A stretch of DNA of 24,104 bases, taken from assembly GCA_934376945.1 (NCBI GenBank), contig CAKRPI010000023.1:1-24104 (forward strand). The letters are read 5' to 3'. Origin of the DNA: an uncultured Lachnospiraceae bacterium. GTDB lineage: Bacteria > Bacillota > Clostridia > Lachnospirales > Lachnospiraceae. Below, piece after piece: positions 15,354 to 24,104 of the stretch (its first letter is position 1; the number at the start of each line of letters is the position of its first letter). Position numbers and translations under genes: made by a program. Under the pieces are notes generated by a model. The model was not told where the DNA came from, did no database searches, and saw only the letters and a list, made by a program, of their open reading frames with translations.

Positions 15354-15968
15354 TTAGACGCGCTCCAGCAAAAGCAGGATTTTGGACTGGACAATATCAA
15401 AGGCCACATCATTCATTCCACTGTTGATCACGATATCTGCTTTTGCTCTCGTCGGATCCACATACAGATAATGCATCGGTTTGACTGTGGTCAGATACTG
15501 TTCCACAATATTATCAAGATCTCTGCCGCGTTCTTTGACATCCCGTATGATCCGGCGCAGGATCCGCTCATCAGCATCTGCCTCCACGTAGATCTTGATA
15601 TCAAGCAGATCCCGGATGCGCGGATCTGCCAGCAGCAGAATTCCTTCGATCACAATAATCTTTCTTGGTTCAATCCGGATCGTCTGATCCGAGCGGTTGT
15701 GACGGCTGTAATCATAAACCGGACATTCAATGCTCTCACCGTTTCTCAGCTTCTTCAGATGTTCTACCAGAAGGTCTGTTTCCAGTGCGTCCGGATGATC
15801 GTAATTCAGCTTTTTCCGTTCTTCAAAGGAAAGCTCATCATGACGTTTATAATAATTATCATGATATAATACTGTGATTTCATCTCCAAAACGATTTTTC
15901 AGCCTGTTCGTAAAGGTAGATTTCCCGGAACCCGTACCTCCGGCAATTCCAATCATAATACATTCCAT
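15354..15968 (-). CDS. udk: Uridine kinase
   Basis: Phosphorylates uridine and cytidine to UMP and CMP in pyrimidine salvage. 204 residues, a normal length. The P-loop GGTGSGKST is at 10-18, followed by YHDNYYKRHDELSFEER, NYDHPDALET and PVYDYSRHNR, which are substrate- and magnesium-binding blocks of the family, then EGILLLADPRIRDLLD and the lid region RRIIRDVKERGR. GGAGG lies 8 bases before the start at 15968. A longer frame to 16130 translates leader repeats and is rejected. Three 11-bp tandem repeats sit directly upstream of the ribosome site. It is divergent from the diguanylate cyclase gene. Confidence 0.95.
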   Translation of the reverse strand: MECIMIGIAGGTGSGKSTFTNRLKNRFGDEITVLYHDNYYKRHDELSFEERKKLNYDHPDALETDLLVEHLKKLRNGESIECPVYDYSRHNRSDQTIRIEPRKIIVIEGILLLADPRIRDLLDIKIYVEADADERILRRIIRDVKERGRDLDNIVEQYLTTVKPMHYLYVDPTRAKADIVINSGMNDVAFDIVQSKILLLLERV

Positions 15969-15982
15969 TTTCTTTTCCTCCT

Positions 15983-16015
15983 TAATCCCGATATAATCCC
16001 GATATAATCCCGATA
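15983..16015. repeat. Three perfect 11-bp tandem repeats in the udk leader
   Basis: TAATCCCGATA occurs three times in a row with no change (15983-15993, 15994-16004, 16005-16015). On the udk transcript these lie immediately before AAGGAGG. Confidence 0.95.
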
Positions 16016-16046
16016 TATACTCCCGGATTTTTTTGTTCTTGGATAT

Positions 16047-16076
16047 CTTATATCTTTTTACCAGTTTTCCAAACAA
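16047..16076 (-). promoter_or_regulatory. Possible udk promoter
   Basis: Minus strand TTGTTT (16076-16071), an 18-base spacer and TATAAG (16052-16047). The -10 is good; the -35 is modest. Confidence 0.35.
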
Positions 16077-16195
16077 CAGACTGGTGTTTTTATTCATGTT
16101 GTGGTATATTATTTTTGTTGCTGTGCTCAAGTCTTGTCATTCTTTCCAAAATTCAGACTCCGGCCGCACAAACCATCTGATAAGGAGCAGGTCCT

Positions 16196-17743
16196 TTGGA
16201 AAAAATACGTAAAAAAACAACCACCGGTCAAAAGCCAAAACGCCCTGCCAATGCCCAGCGCATATGCAGGATTCTTATTACATCATATCTTATCATTACA
16301 CTTGTAACCGTAACCGCGATTTCGATCCCGGTTCTTTTATTGAGCAACCATGCACTCAAAAATAAAATCAGCTCGCTTCTGTACACATATACCTCTCAGC
16401 TTGTCCAGAATACCGACACATATCTCTCGGGCTACGAATCACAGACACTGCTTTTATTTTCCGATTCCACGATCCTGCAGTACGATCCGGATGATACTTC
16501 TGTTTCTTCCGAAGCAAAGAATACCATCGAGGACACACTTGAAGATGTACTGCAGCACATCCGCATGACCAAAAATTTCAGTGATCTGTTTCTGGCCTCT
16601 CCGTCCGGTTTCCTGATTGGTGAGCCATCTCTGTACACGCAGCTGCGATACGATGAGACATTTTATGCAACGTTTCATGATGCACTCATACAATCCGGAA
16701 AGAACTCCGTCTGGATTCCGGTATGTGATGAGCATGATGCCCGGCTTTACTACGTACGGGAACTGAATTCAAAGCTGCTCCTCGTAGCATCCGTTTATGC
16801 CATGGATTTCGCCAACATTTTTGTGACACCGGCTGATTTTTCTGGTTTTTCTGATATCTGCATCCGGCTGATCAACGACGATCATACTGTCATTTATTCT
16901 ACAACAACTGATGACATCGGACAACCCGTTCCTGAAGAAATTGAAAAACAGCTTGGTGAGCACCCAAATTCGGCCTCCTTTCTGAAAAACTATCTGATTT
17001 CTGAATCTGACTGTGCACACGGCTTCACGATTGTATGCTCCGTTCCTTCCAAACAGATTCTTTCGGATGTTTATCAGATACGGCGACTCACCCTGATGCT
17101 CGCAGGCGCAACACTGCTGCTTGCTATCTTTGTATCCATTCTTCTATCCAGAAGTATCACAAAACCGCTTGCCGCTGTGATGGACAATCTGCATCTGCGC
17201 GCAGAATACGACCAGCTGACCAATCTGCTCGATAAAAAAACCTTCGAAGAGCATGTCAGCCTTTATCTGCAGTCTGACAGACCGGATATTGCCTGCAGCT
17301 ATCTTCAGATTGATCTCGACAATTTTAAAAATATTAACGACACGTGCGGACACGCCGTCGGAGATGAGGTGCTCTCAAGCGTCGGCGCCCTGCTCAATTC
17401 CACCTTCCGTAAGGATGATATCAAAGGAAGAATCGGTGGTGATGAATTTGCCGTGCTTCTTTGTGCCGACGGACAGTCTCCTGAAAAGCTGCATGATATC
17501 ACCCGCGAATCCTGTATCCGCCTGTTCAGTTCCATGAAATATCTCAGTACTACAATTGCAGCCAAAACAGGTGCCATGGATGTTACCGTCTCTGCAAGCA
17601 TCGGCATTGCCATATTCGGTCGTGACGGCAGTACCTTTCAGGAACTGTATGAATGTTCTGATAAAGCACTCTATATTTCAAAACGAAGCGGCAAAAATCG
17701 TTTTACCTTTTATGATTCTATGATGCCAGGATCAAAAGCCTGA
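16196..17743 (+). CDS. Membrane-bound diguanylate cyclase (GGDEF)
   Basis: Makes cyclic di-GMP from two GTP. 515 residues. A basic N-terminus is followed by a membrane helix (about 25-49), an extracytoplasmic sensor region (50-295, probably a Cache-like fold), a second helix (about 299-321), a short linker with SRSITKPL, and a GGDEF domain (about 335-510). The active-site motif GGDEF is at 414-418, preceded by RKDD at 405-408, exactly five residues upstream, which is the inhibitory I-site. So the enzyme looks active and product-regulated. No EAL domain is present. The start is TTG at 16196, chosen because AAGGAG lies 8 bases upstream and no in-frame ATG is near. An orphan solute-binding lipoprotein follows on the same strand. 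Confidence 0.93.
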   Translation: MEKIRKKTTTGQKPKRPANAQRICRILITSYLIITLVTVTAISIPVLLLSNHALKNKISSLLYTYTSQLVQNTDTYLSGYESQTLLLFSDSTILQYDPDDTSVSSEAKNTIEDTLEDVLQHIRMTKNFSDLFLASPSGFLIGEPSLYTQLRYDETFYATFHDALIQSGKNSVWIPVCDEHDARLYYVRELNSKLLLVASVYAMDFANIFVTPADFSGFSDICIRLINDDHTVIYSTTTDDIGQPVPEEIEKQLGEHPNSASFLKNYLISESDCAHGFTIVCSVPSKQILSDVYQIRRLTLMLAGATLLLAIFVSILLSRSITKPLAAVMDNLHLRAEYDQLTNLLDKKTFEEHVSLYLQSDRPDIACSYLQIDLDNFKNINDTCGHAVGDEVLSSVGALLNSTFRKDDIKGRIGGDEFAVLLCADGQSPEKLHDITRESCIRLFSSMKYLSTTIAAKTGAMDVTVSASIGIAIFGRDGSTFQELYECSDKALYISKRSGKNRFTFYDSMMPGSKA

Positions 17744-17775
17744 AACCACGATGTGCTTGCACAGAAGTGGTTTTA
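17743..17775 (+). terminator. Probable terminator of the diguanylate cyclase gene
   Basis: AAACCAC (17743-17749) pairs with GTGGTTT (17767-17773), with an inner TGTGC/GCACA stem (17752-17756 and 17759-17763). It overlaps the stop codon and ends in TTTTA. The T-run is short, so strength is uncertain. Confidence 0.6.
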
Positions 17776-17800
17776 TGGCTTAATGACCCACCCAGATATG

Positions 17801-17905
17801 AGCATAAAAGCAAAGTGCAAGCTTCACGATATGCGAGTACCAGGCTGGATGCGAGAGTACGAAGTACAAAACAATCCGTAAGGCATCTTTTGACCTTAAT
17901 ATCAT
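17801..17905 (+). repeat. Dispersed intergenic repeat, copy 1
   Basis: About 105 bp, closely similar to the reverse complement of 23179-23286 with one 2-base gap. The longest shared run covers ACAATCCGTAAGGCATC, and TTTGACCTTAA is also identical. It lies between the diguanylate cyclase terminator and the ribosome site of the lipoprotein gene. It encodes no complete protein. Confidence 0.85.
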
Positions 17906-17932
17906 TCTGTCTGACAAAGGAGGGATTCAGAC

Positions 17933-19198
17933 ATGTCTGGAATTAAAAGAGGATTACAGCTGTTACCGATCTTTCTTGGCTGCATTCTTTTATCCGGCTG
18001 TTCCGATAGCAACACTGACCAGAAAATGAATGCTACAGCAGAAAAAACAGATATCTCTGTGTCCTGGTTGGGCGGTGATATACGCAATGAATACATGCTT
18101 GATGCTCTTTCTGTTTTTGCGCATCAGCACCCGGAAATCTGTCTTTCCATGAATTATACGTCAGAGGATGCCTATTCCCTGCTTTACGATGCACGAAACG
18201 CTGCCTCCATGAGCTGTGATGTCGTACAGATTTCTTACGCACAGCTTACCGGTCAGGATATTTCCGAACAGTTTTATCCGCTCTCAGATATCAAAGATTA
18301 CCTGAATCTTCATCTACTGTCCTCTGATTCTGTTTCGTGCGGAACCATTGACGGAACACTTTATGCACTCTCAAACAGCATTGACCTTCCGGCTTTTTAT
18401 TACAATGAAGAGCTTCTGCAGCATCTTGGCGTTGACGCTCCTGCTACATGGGAGGATCTTTTTACGCTTGCAAAGCTTTGTTCCGGTACCGATCTCTATC
18501 CGCTTGTTCTGACCCGTGAAGATTTTTTCCTGCTTCTGAATGCATGGATGGAGCAGCACACCGAGTCTGCCATATTCGATGAAAACGGTACACTTTGCTG
18601 CACGCAAAAACAGCTTGCTGATCTTCTCACCTTTTATCAGACGCTGATTGAAAAGCGTATTGTCCTGATACAGGAAAATCCTGCCTCTGCCCTCTGCTCT
18701 TCCTTGGCAGTCGGCTGCTTTGGAAGTGTTTCCTGCGCTTCGCTGCTTGAAGCAACTTCAGCAAGCTCCGGAATTTCACTTCTTTCCGGTCCTCTCCTGT
18801 CGACGGAAGCTGCTCCCGAACGCTCCGGCTGGTATGGATCCCCCGGGACTCTTTATGCAATCAGCAGTACTGCAAAGCAGCCGCGTGAAGCGGCAAAACT
18901 GCTTCGCTTCCTGATCAGCAGCGAGACAATCATCAAAAAGCAGGGGTTAAACGAAGGATATCCCTCCACCGCTGGCAGCTATCAGCTGCTTTCTGCGAAA
19001 AAACAACTGCAGGGACTTGCGCTTACCGCATCTCTTCCGTTTATCGAAGACAAAGACTCCTTTTCACTCATACCGCCAAAGCTTGTTTCCTCAGCAATCC
19101 GGGACTGTTTCTTTGATACGGCCTCTCAAATGCTGGAACAAAACGGTAATCCTTCTGAATTTTCTGCGGCGCTTTATGATGCTCTCAACGACTCTTAA
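17933..19198 (+). CDS. Extracellular solute-binding lipoprotein, orphan
   Basis: A 421-residue substrate-binding protein of the family 1 (sugar-binding) type. The signal peptide ends in the lipobox LLSGC, with lipidated Cys23, so it is anchored outside the membrane. SVSWLGGDIRNEYMLDALSVF is the usual first strand and helix; later come LYALSNSIDLPAFYYNEELL and WEDLFTLAKLC, as in sugar-binding proteins, and GWYGSPGTLYAIS, the hinge-side strand. GGAGG lies 8 bases before the start. There are no ABC permease or ATPase genes on either side. Its neighbour is a membrane diguanylate cyclase with an extracytoplasmic domain, which suggests a sensing role, though it could serve a transporter encoded elsewhere. 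The ligand is unknown. Confidence 0.88.
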   Translation: MSGIKRGLQLLPIFLGCILLSGCSDSNTDQKMNATAEKTDISVSWLGGDIRNEYMLDALSVFAHQHPEICLSMNYTSEDAYSLLYDARNAASMSCDVVQISYAQLTGQDISEQFYPLSDIKDYLNLHLLSSDSVSCGTIDGTLYALSNSIDLPAFYYNEELLQHLGVDAPATWEDLFTLAKLCSGTDLYPLVLTREDFFLLLNAWMEQHTESAIFDENGTLCCTQKQLADLLTFYQTLIEKRIVLIQENPASALCSSLAVGCFGSVSCASLLEATSASSGISLLSGPLLSTEAAPERSGWYGSPGTLYAISSTAKQPREAAKLLRFLISSETIIKKQGLNEGYPSTAGSYQLLSAKKQLQGLALTASLPFIEDKDSFSLIPPKLVSSAIRDCFFDTASQMLEQNGNPSEFSAALYDALNDS

Positions 19199-19260
19199 GC
19201 GCCGTTTTTGACTTTACGTCTTCCCGTTTTTCTTTTTATTGCTTACAGCATTTTGCTTTA

Positions 19261-19274
19261 CTAAAACGTTTTCG
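19261..19274 (+). promoter_or_regulatory. cre-like LacI-family operator 1
   Basis: CTAAAACGTTTTCG, with a perfect AAAACGTTTT palindrome at 19263-19272. It matches about 11 of 14 positions of the Bacillus catabolite-response consensus and sits at the -35 position of a TATAAT at 19285-19290. Confidence 0.5.
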
Positions 19275-19456
19275 AAACTTTTGCTATAATTAAATCTTAC
19301 ATTTTGTTTTATATGACGATATTTTCTTTCTGCTATTTCACTATTTTGCATTGTTTTTCTTGCTTTTTTTGTGCATATTATACATTTTCTTTTCGTTATC
19401 CAGTTCCTTCCTTTTCGTGTTTTCTTAATTCCTTCCGATACGCCAAAAACTTCTGG

Positions 19457-19485
19457 TTGCTTTCTTCAAAAATATAGTATATACT
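19457..19485 (+). promoter_or_regulatory. SigA-type promoter of the GH94 gene
   Basis: TTGCTT (19457-19462), a 17-base spacer and TATACT (19480-19485). The predicted transcript start near 19492 is just upstream of the second operator. Confidence 0.65.
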
Positions 19486-19500
19486 GTGGATAATTCATTA

Positions 19501-19514
19501 CTTAAACGTTTTCA
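19501..19514 (+). promoter_or_regulatory. cre-like LacI-family operator 2
   Basis: CTTAAACGTTTTCA matches about 12 of 14 positions of the catabolite-response consensus. It begins about 10 bases after the predicted transcript start, where a bound CcpA or LacI-type repressor would block elongation. Confidence 0.55.
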
Positions 19515-19539
19515 GAAATTCAGAAAAGGAGAATTCACT

Positions 19540-21975
19540 ATGAAATACGGATATTTTGATGATGCCAACCGCGAATACGTCATCACAACTCCGAGAACCC
19601 CGCTTCCGTGGATCAACTATCTCGGCTGCAATGATTTCTTTTCTCTCGTATCCAATACCTGCGGCGGATACAGCTTTTACAAGGATGCAAAGCTGCTCCG
19701 TATCACGCGTTATCGCTACAACGATATTCCTTACGATACAAACGGAAAATATTACTATATTAAAGACGGCGATACCGTATGGAATCCGGGCTGGAAGCCA
19801 ACGCAGACCGAGCTCGACTCCTATGAATGCCGCCACGGCATCGGTTACAGCCGTTTCCACTCTTCCAAAAACGGAGTGACTGCCGACCTGCTTGCCTTCG
19901 TTCCGATGGATGCCACCTGTGAGATCAACAGTCTGACCCTGACAAATGATACAGATCAGGAAAAACAGCTGAAGCTCTTCTCATACGTAGAATTCTGTCT
20001 TTGGAATGCGATGGACGATATGACAAACTTCCAACGCAATTTAAGCATTGGTGAGGTTGAGGTAGTCGGCTCTACCATTTACCACAAAACCGAATACCGC
20101 GAACGCCGCAATCATTTTGCTTATTACAGTGTCAATACCGATGTGGCTGATTTTGACACAAGCCGTGACAGCTTTGTCGGTGCTTACAGAGAGTACTCCA
20201 ACCCGGCAGCCGTAGAAACCGGTGTCTGTGATAATTCCATAGCAAGCGGCTGGTCTCCGATCGCAGCACATCACATTGATGTGACACTTGCTCCGGGCGA
20301 GTCGAAAAACTTCATTTTCGTCCTCGGCTACGCAGAGAATCCGAAGGACCAGAAATGGGAGAAGCCGGGTATCATCAATAAAAAGCCGGCACAGGAGCTC
20401 CTCTCCCGCTTCCAGACTCTCGAGCAGGTAGAAGAGGCTTTTGATAAGCTGAATGCTTACTGGGATCATCTGCTTTCCAAATACGTCGTTTCCTCTGCGG
20501 ATGAAAAGGTCAACCGCATGGTCAACATCTGGAATCAGTATCAATGCATGGTAACCTTCAACATGTCCCGTTCTGCTTCCTACTATGAGTCCGGTACCGG
20601 ACGCGGTATGGGCTTCCGTGACTCCTGCCAGGATCTGCTTGGTTTTGTACATCTTATTCCGGAACGCGCAAGAGAACGTATCATTGATATTGCTTCTACC
20701 CAGTTCCCGGACGGAAGTGCCTACCATCAGTATCAGCCGCTCACCAAAAAAGGAAACATGGATATCGGAAGCGGCTTCAACGACGATCCGCTCTGGCTGA
20801 TCGCAGGTACCGCTGCTTACATCAAGGAGACGGGAGATTTCTCAATTCTTGATGAGATGGTTCCATTTGATAATGACGAATCCACAAAGGTTCCGCTCTT
20901 CGAGCATCTGACCCGTTCCTTCCAGTATATTGTCACCCATAAGGGACCGCACGGACTTCCGCTGATCGGCCGTGCCGACTGGAATGACTGTCTGAACCTG
21001 AACTGCTTCTCCGATACACCAGGCGAACCGTTCCAGACCACAGGACCTTCTGAGGGACCTGTCGCAGAATCTGTCTTCATTGCAGGTATGTTTGTCAAAT
21101 ACGGAAAAGAATACGCGCAGCTGTGCCGCCTGACTGGAAAAGACACACTTGCCGAGAATGCCTTAAAAGAAGTTGATATCATGTACAACGCAATCTTAAA
21201 AGACGGCTGGGACGGCGAATGGTTCCTGCGCGCCTATGATGCACAGTCTCAGAAGATCGGCTCTCATGAATGTGAGGAAGGGCAGATTTATATCGAACCG
21301 CAGGGCTTCTGCGTTCTTGCCGGAATCGGCGTAACAGAAGGACTTGCAAAAAAAGCCCTTGACTCTGTCAAAGAAAAGCTCGATACAAAATACGGCATTA
21401 TGCTTCTCCAGCCTGCATATACAAAATACTATCTCAACCTTGGTGAGGTTTCCTCCTATCCGCCCGGATACAAGGAAAATGCCGGCATCTTCTGCCACAA
21501 CAATCCCTGGGTTTCAATCGCGGAAACCGTCATCGGACGCGGAAACCGTGCTTTCGAAATATATCGCAAGACCTGTCCGGCCTACATTGAGGACATCAGC
21601 GAGATCCACCGTACCGAGCCATACGTTTACTCTCAGATGGTAGCCGGAGCCGATGCAAAATTCCACGGCGAAGCAAAGAACAGCTGGCTGACCGGCACTG
21701 CCGCCTGGACATTCGTCAACGTTTCTCAGGCCATCCTTGGCGTACAGCCGGAATTCACCGGCCTTGGCATTGATCCGTGTATCCCGGAGAACTTTGGTGA
21801 TTTCACACTCCACCGCACCTTCCGCGGCGCCGAATACGAAATTAAGGTAGAAAACCCGAATCACGTACAGAAAGGCATTGCAAAGCTGATCGTGGATGGA
21901 AAAGAGATCGAAGGACACATCATTCCATTTGAGGAAGGAAAAAAGGAATACCACGTAACGGCAATTATGGGCTAA
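19540..21975 (+). CDS. Cellobiose phosphorylase (GH94)
   Basis: Splits cellobiose with phosphate into glucose 1-phosphate and glucose in the cytoplasm, saving ATP. 811 residues, the usual size for cellobiose phosphorylases. An N-terminal beta-sandwich (about 1-270) begins [16 protein letters not shown] and is followed by a helical linker, then the (alpha/alpha)6 barrel. Barrel motifs are [32 protein letters not shown] and [10 protein letters not shown], in which Asp483 is the likely general acid; [14 protein letters not shown] comes near the end. AAAAGGAGAATTC precedes the start at 19540; an in-frame ATG-like start at 19486 overlaps the promoter and is rejected. Two cre-like sites suggest repression by glucose or release by cello-oligosaccharide. 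Related GH94 enzymes on longer cellodextrins are a possible alternative. Confidence 0.94.
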   Translation: MKYGYFDDANREYVITTPRTPLPWINYLGCNDFFSLVSNTCGGYSFYKDAKLLRITRYRYNDIPYDTNGKYYYIKDGDTVWNPGWKPTQTELDSYECRHGIGYSRFHSSKNGVTADLLAFVPMDATCEINSLTLTNDTDQEKQLKLFSYVEFCLWNAMDDMTNFQRNLSIGEVEVVGSTIYHKTEYRERRNHFAYYSVNTDVADFDTSRDSFVGAYREYSNPAAVETGVCDNSIASGWSPIAAHHIDVTLAPGESKNFIFVLGYAENPKDQKWEKPGIINKKPAQELLSRFQTLEQVEEAFDKLNAYWDHLLSKYVVSSADEKVNRMVNIWNQYQCMVTFNMSRSASYYESGTGRGMGFRDSCQDLLGFVHLIPERARERIIDIASTQFPDGSAYHQYQPLTKKGNMDIGSGFNDDPLWLIAGTAAYIKETGDFSILDEMVPFDNDESTKVPLFEHLTRSFQYIVTHKGPHGLPLIGRADWNDCLNLNCFSDTPGEPFQTTGPSEGPVAESVFIAGMFVKYGKEYAQLCRLTGKDTLAENALKEVDIMYNAILKDGWDGEWFLRAYDAQSQKIGSHECEEGQIYIEPQGFCVLAGIGVTEGLAKKALDSVKEKLDTKYGIMLLQPAYTKYYLNLGEVSSYPPGYKENAGIFCHNNPWVSIAETVIGRGNRAFEIYRKTCPAYIEDISEIHRTEPYVYSQMVAGADAKFHGEAKNSWLTGTAAWTFVNVSQAILGVQPEFTGLGIDPCIPENFGDFTLHRTFRGAEYEIKVENPNHVQKGIAKLIVDGKEIEGHIIPFEEGKKEYHVTAIMG

Positions 21976-21984
21976 TTGCATAAA

Positions 21985-22037
21985 AGAAAAGCCATGCACC
22001 TCCTGTTTTACCTGAAGTGCATGGCTTTTCTGTTTTT
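21985..22037. terminator. Bidirectional terminator between GH94 gene and nagB
   Basis: A perfect 15-bp stem, AGAAAAGCCATGCAC (21985-21999) with its complement (22017-22031). On the + strand TTTTTT follows; on the minus strand the arm ends in CTTTTCTTTTA. It serves both convergent genes. Confidence 0.93.
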
Positions 22038-22068
22038 TATAGTTCTCTCATCTTCTATAAATAATGCG

Positions 22069-22806
22069 TTATTCGATCTCACCGCATTTGGAAAGTGCCG
22101 CCTCATCCGCAACAATCGTCACATGATTGTGCAGCTGCAGGATTGATGCCGGAACCTTTGGTGTTACCGGACCGAAAAATGCCTCTTTTACAATATCCGC
22201 CTTATCTGCTCCCGAAACGATCAGCAAAATATGGTGTGCAGACATGATCGTCTTGATGCCCATCGTATAAGCCTGGCGCGGCACATCGGCCTCCGTAGCA
22301 AAGAACCGCCGATTTGCTTCAATCGTGCTCTCAGAAAGTGTAACACAATGTGTCTCGGTTTCAAATGCACTCCCCGGCTCATTGAAACCGATGTGGCCAT
22401 TATGCCCAAGACCAAGCAGCTGAAGATCCGCACCGCCAAGAGAATGAATGACTGCATTGTATTCCCGGCAGGCCTCATCACTGTCCTCGATCATGCCATC
22501 CGGAAGATACGTCTGATTCTTATTAATATTTACTTTACTGAACAGATTGTCGTTCATAAAATAATAATAGCTCTGATCATTCTCCCGCGGAAGCCCTTTG
22601 TACTCATCAAGATTCACCGTTGTCACCTCAGAAAAATCCAGATCCCCTTTGTTGTACCACTCCACCAGCTGTTTGTACGTGCCAATCGGCGTAGAGCCGG
22701 TTGCCAGACCAAGCACACAATTTGGCTTCATAATGATCTGTGCCGAAATAATATTGGCCGCTTTTCTGCTCAGATCATTATAGTCTTTCGCTTTGATAAT
22801 TTTCAT
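22069..22806 (-). CDS. nagB: Glucosamine-6-phosphate deaminase
   Basis: Converts glucosamine 6-phosphate to fructose 6-phosphate and ammonia, feeding amino sugars into glycolysis. 245 residues, the size of the short Firmicutes form that lacks the C-terminal allosteric extension of E. coli NagB. Seen: LATGSTPIGTYKQL, the phosphate loop; VNLDEYKGL with catalytic Asp67; QTYLPDG; and GLGHNGHIGFNEPGS, with His138 and Glu143 of the catalytic set and Asn136 where E. coli has Asp. The start has AGGAGAGGG upstream. It is monocistronic here, as nagA is not adjacent. A TATAAT lies 22 bases upstream on the minus strand (22833-22828), with a poor -35 match. Confidence 0.96.
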   Translation of the reverse strand: MKIIKAKDYNDLSRKAANIISAQIIMKPNCVLGLATGSTPIGTYKQLVEWYNKGDLDFSEVTTVNLDEYKGLPRENDQSYYYFMNDNLFSKVNINKNQTYLPDGMIEDSDEACREYNAVIHSLGGADLQLLGLGHNGHIGFNEPGSAFETETHCVTLSESTIEANRRFFATEADVPRQAYTMGIKTIMSAHHILLIVSGADKADIVKEAFFGPVTPKVPASILQLHNHVTIVADEAALSKCGEIE

Positions 22807-23178
22807 TTCACTGCCCTCTCCTGTTTCATTATAAATTATTTATCTTTAGTGTAACACCTTTTCTCCTCTTTTTCCATCTCTATTTCCGCCATTTTTTGTC
22901 TGATTTTGACCAGCAGTGCAGCACGCATAAAAATGAATTTTCCGGAAAAACAAAAAATCCGGAACTTTTTATGCCTCATCATTTCTTAATATGATACCGG
23001 CAAAAGCTCCGAATTTTCTGTCTTATCTTTGTTTTATCTTTCTGTTTCGTTTACGGCAGGCACTTTACCGTTCATCCCTTAGCGTACGCACCACTATAAA
23101 TAACAGTTCATCGATCAGCTGCCATTCATCACAGAAGACCCGTCTGATATACTTGTACTATTATGCTATACTTGCCTT
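22807..23178. other. Gene-free stretch with a long hairpin
   Basis: Between nagB and the dispersed repeat. It contains a 50-base two-part stem-loop: GCATAAAAA (22925-22933) pairs with TTTTTATGC (22966-22974), and inside it TTCCGGA (22940-22946) pairs with TCCGGAA (22958-22964). There is also a likely nagB -10. On the minus strand the end of the repeat, TTGACC (23195-23190), is followed 18 bases later by TATAGC, a possible promoter toward nagB. No gene is supported. Confidence 0.45.

Positions 23179-24104
<926 letters not shown>

Larger units (their letters stand above)
19199..19539 (+). other. AT-rich regulatory gap before the GH94 gene
   Basis: 341 bases without a gene. It holds two cre-like operators, a TATAAT at 19285-19290 whose -35 position is covered by the first operator, and a better promoter near 19457. 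No clear terminator for the preceding lipoprotein gene is seen. The middle part (19300-19440) is pyrimidine-rich and shows nothing I recognise. Confidence 0.5.

Noticed and set aside
15969..16130. N-terminal extension of uridine kinase
   Set aside because: It consists of leader tandem repeats; the P-loop is at its normal distance from the start at 15968, which follows GGAGG.
19486..19539. Earlier start for the GH94 enzyme
   Set aside because: It lies at the predicted transcript start and over the operator; 811 residues from 19540 matches known enzymes.
23060..23150. Short minus-strand frame reading DEWQLIDELLFIVV, protein-like in character
   Set aside because: Under 30 codons, with no start codon or ribosome site; a stop-free run of this size is expected by chance. 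It may be a gene remnant but cannot be supported.

Overview
The window reads as chromosome of a spore-forming, low-to-mid GC Clostridia, most likely a plant-fibre-using gut Lachnospiraceae. The support is a spore-specific spoVAC, a DUF4317 protein, a GlnRS gene, a domain-swapped GH3 glucosidase, a GH94 cellobiose phosphorylase, and strong GGAGG ribosome sites throughout. I cannot fix the genus. No tRNA, rRNA, CRISPR array, phage or complete IS element was seen.

Layout. 1-1037: 3' part of htpG with a strong terminator. 1095-5977 (+): traX-like membrane gene, a DUF4317 gene and an inverted-domain GH3 beta-glucosidase, closely spaced and probably co-transcribed. 6051-10668 (-): spoVAC, with a MITE-like inverted-repeat element against its ribosome site; a HAD phosphatase coupled to a 40-codon small ORF and an 86-residue unknown protein; a YdcF-family protein; and glnS behind a leader with two competing hairpins. 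10914-11837 (+): diacylglycerol-kinase-family lipid kinase, divergent from glnS. 11880-15968 (-): family 2 glycosyltransferase, mutY, a SPOR-tailed amidase resembling the mother-cell lysin CwlC, and uridine kinase. 16196-19198 (+): a membrane diguanylate cyclase followed by an orphan solute-binding lipoprotein. 19540-21975 (+): cellobiose phosphorylase under two cre-like operators, sharing a bidirectional terminator with nagB (-). 23280-24104 (-): 3' part of a GH51 arabinofuranosidase.

How the genes fit together. GH3, GH94 and GH51 lack visible export signals (GH51 is seen only in part) and would act on imported oligosaccharides from cellulose and arabinoxylan. The GH94 phosphorylase yields glucose 1-phosphate, and nagB feeds amino sugars into glycolysis. 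spoVAC and the CwlC-like amidase are sporulation functions. The diguanylate cyclase and adjacent lipoprotein may form a nutrient-sensing pair.

The least ordinary content is between the genes: a 163-bp MITE-like palindrome with a possible 4-bp target duplication; a dispersed element of about 105 bp present twice in opposite orientation, one copy supplying the GH51 stop codon; a hairpin repeat shared by the mutY leader and the udk tail; an in-frame 66-bp tandem duplication forming a small ORF; and short tandem repeats in the leaders of udk and the glycosyltransferase. No wholly new multi-gene system is evident. All family calls come from reading the translated sequence, with no database search.
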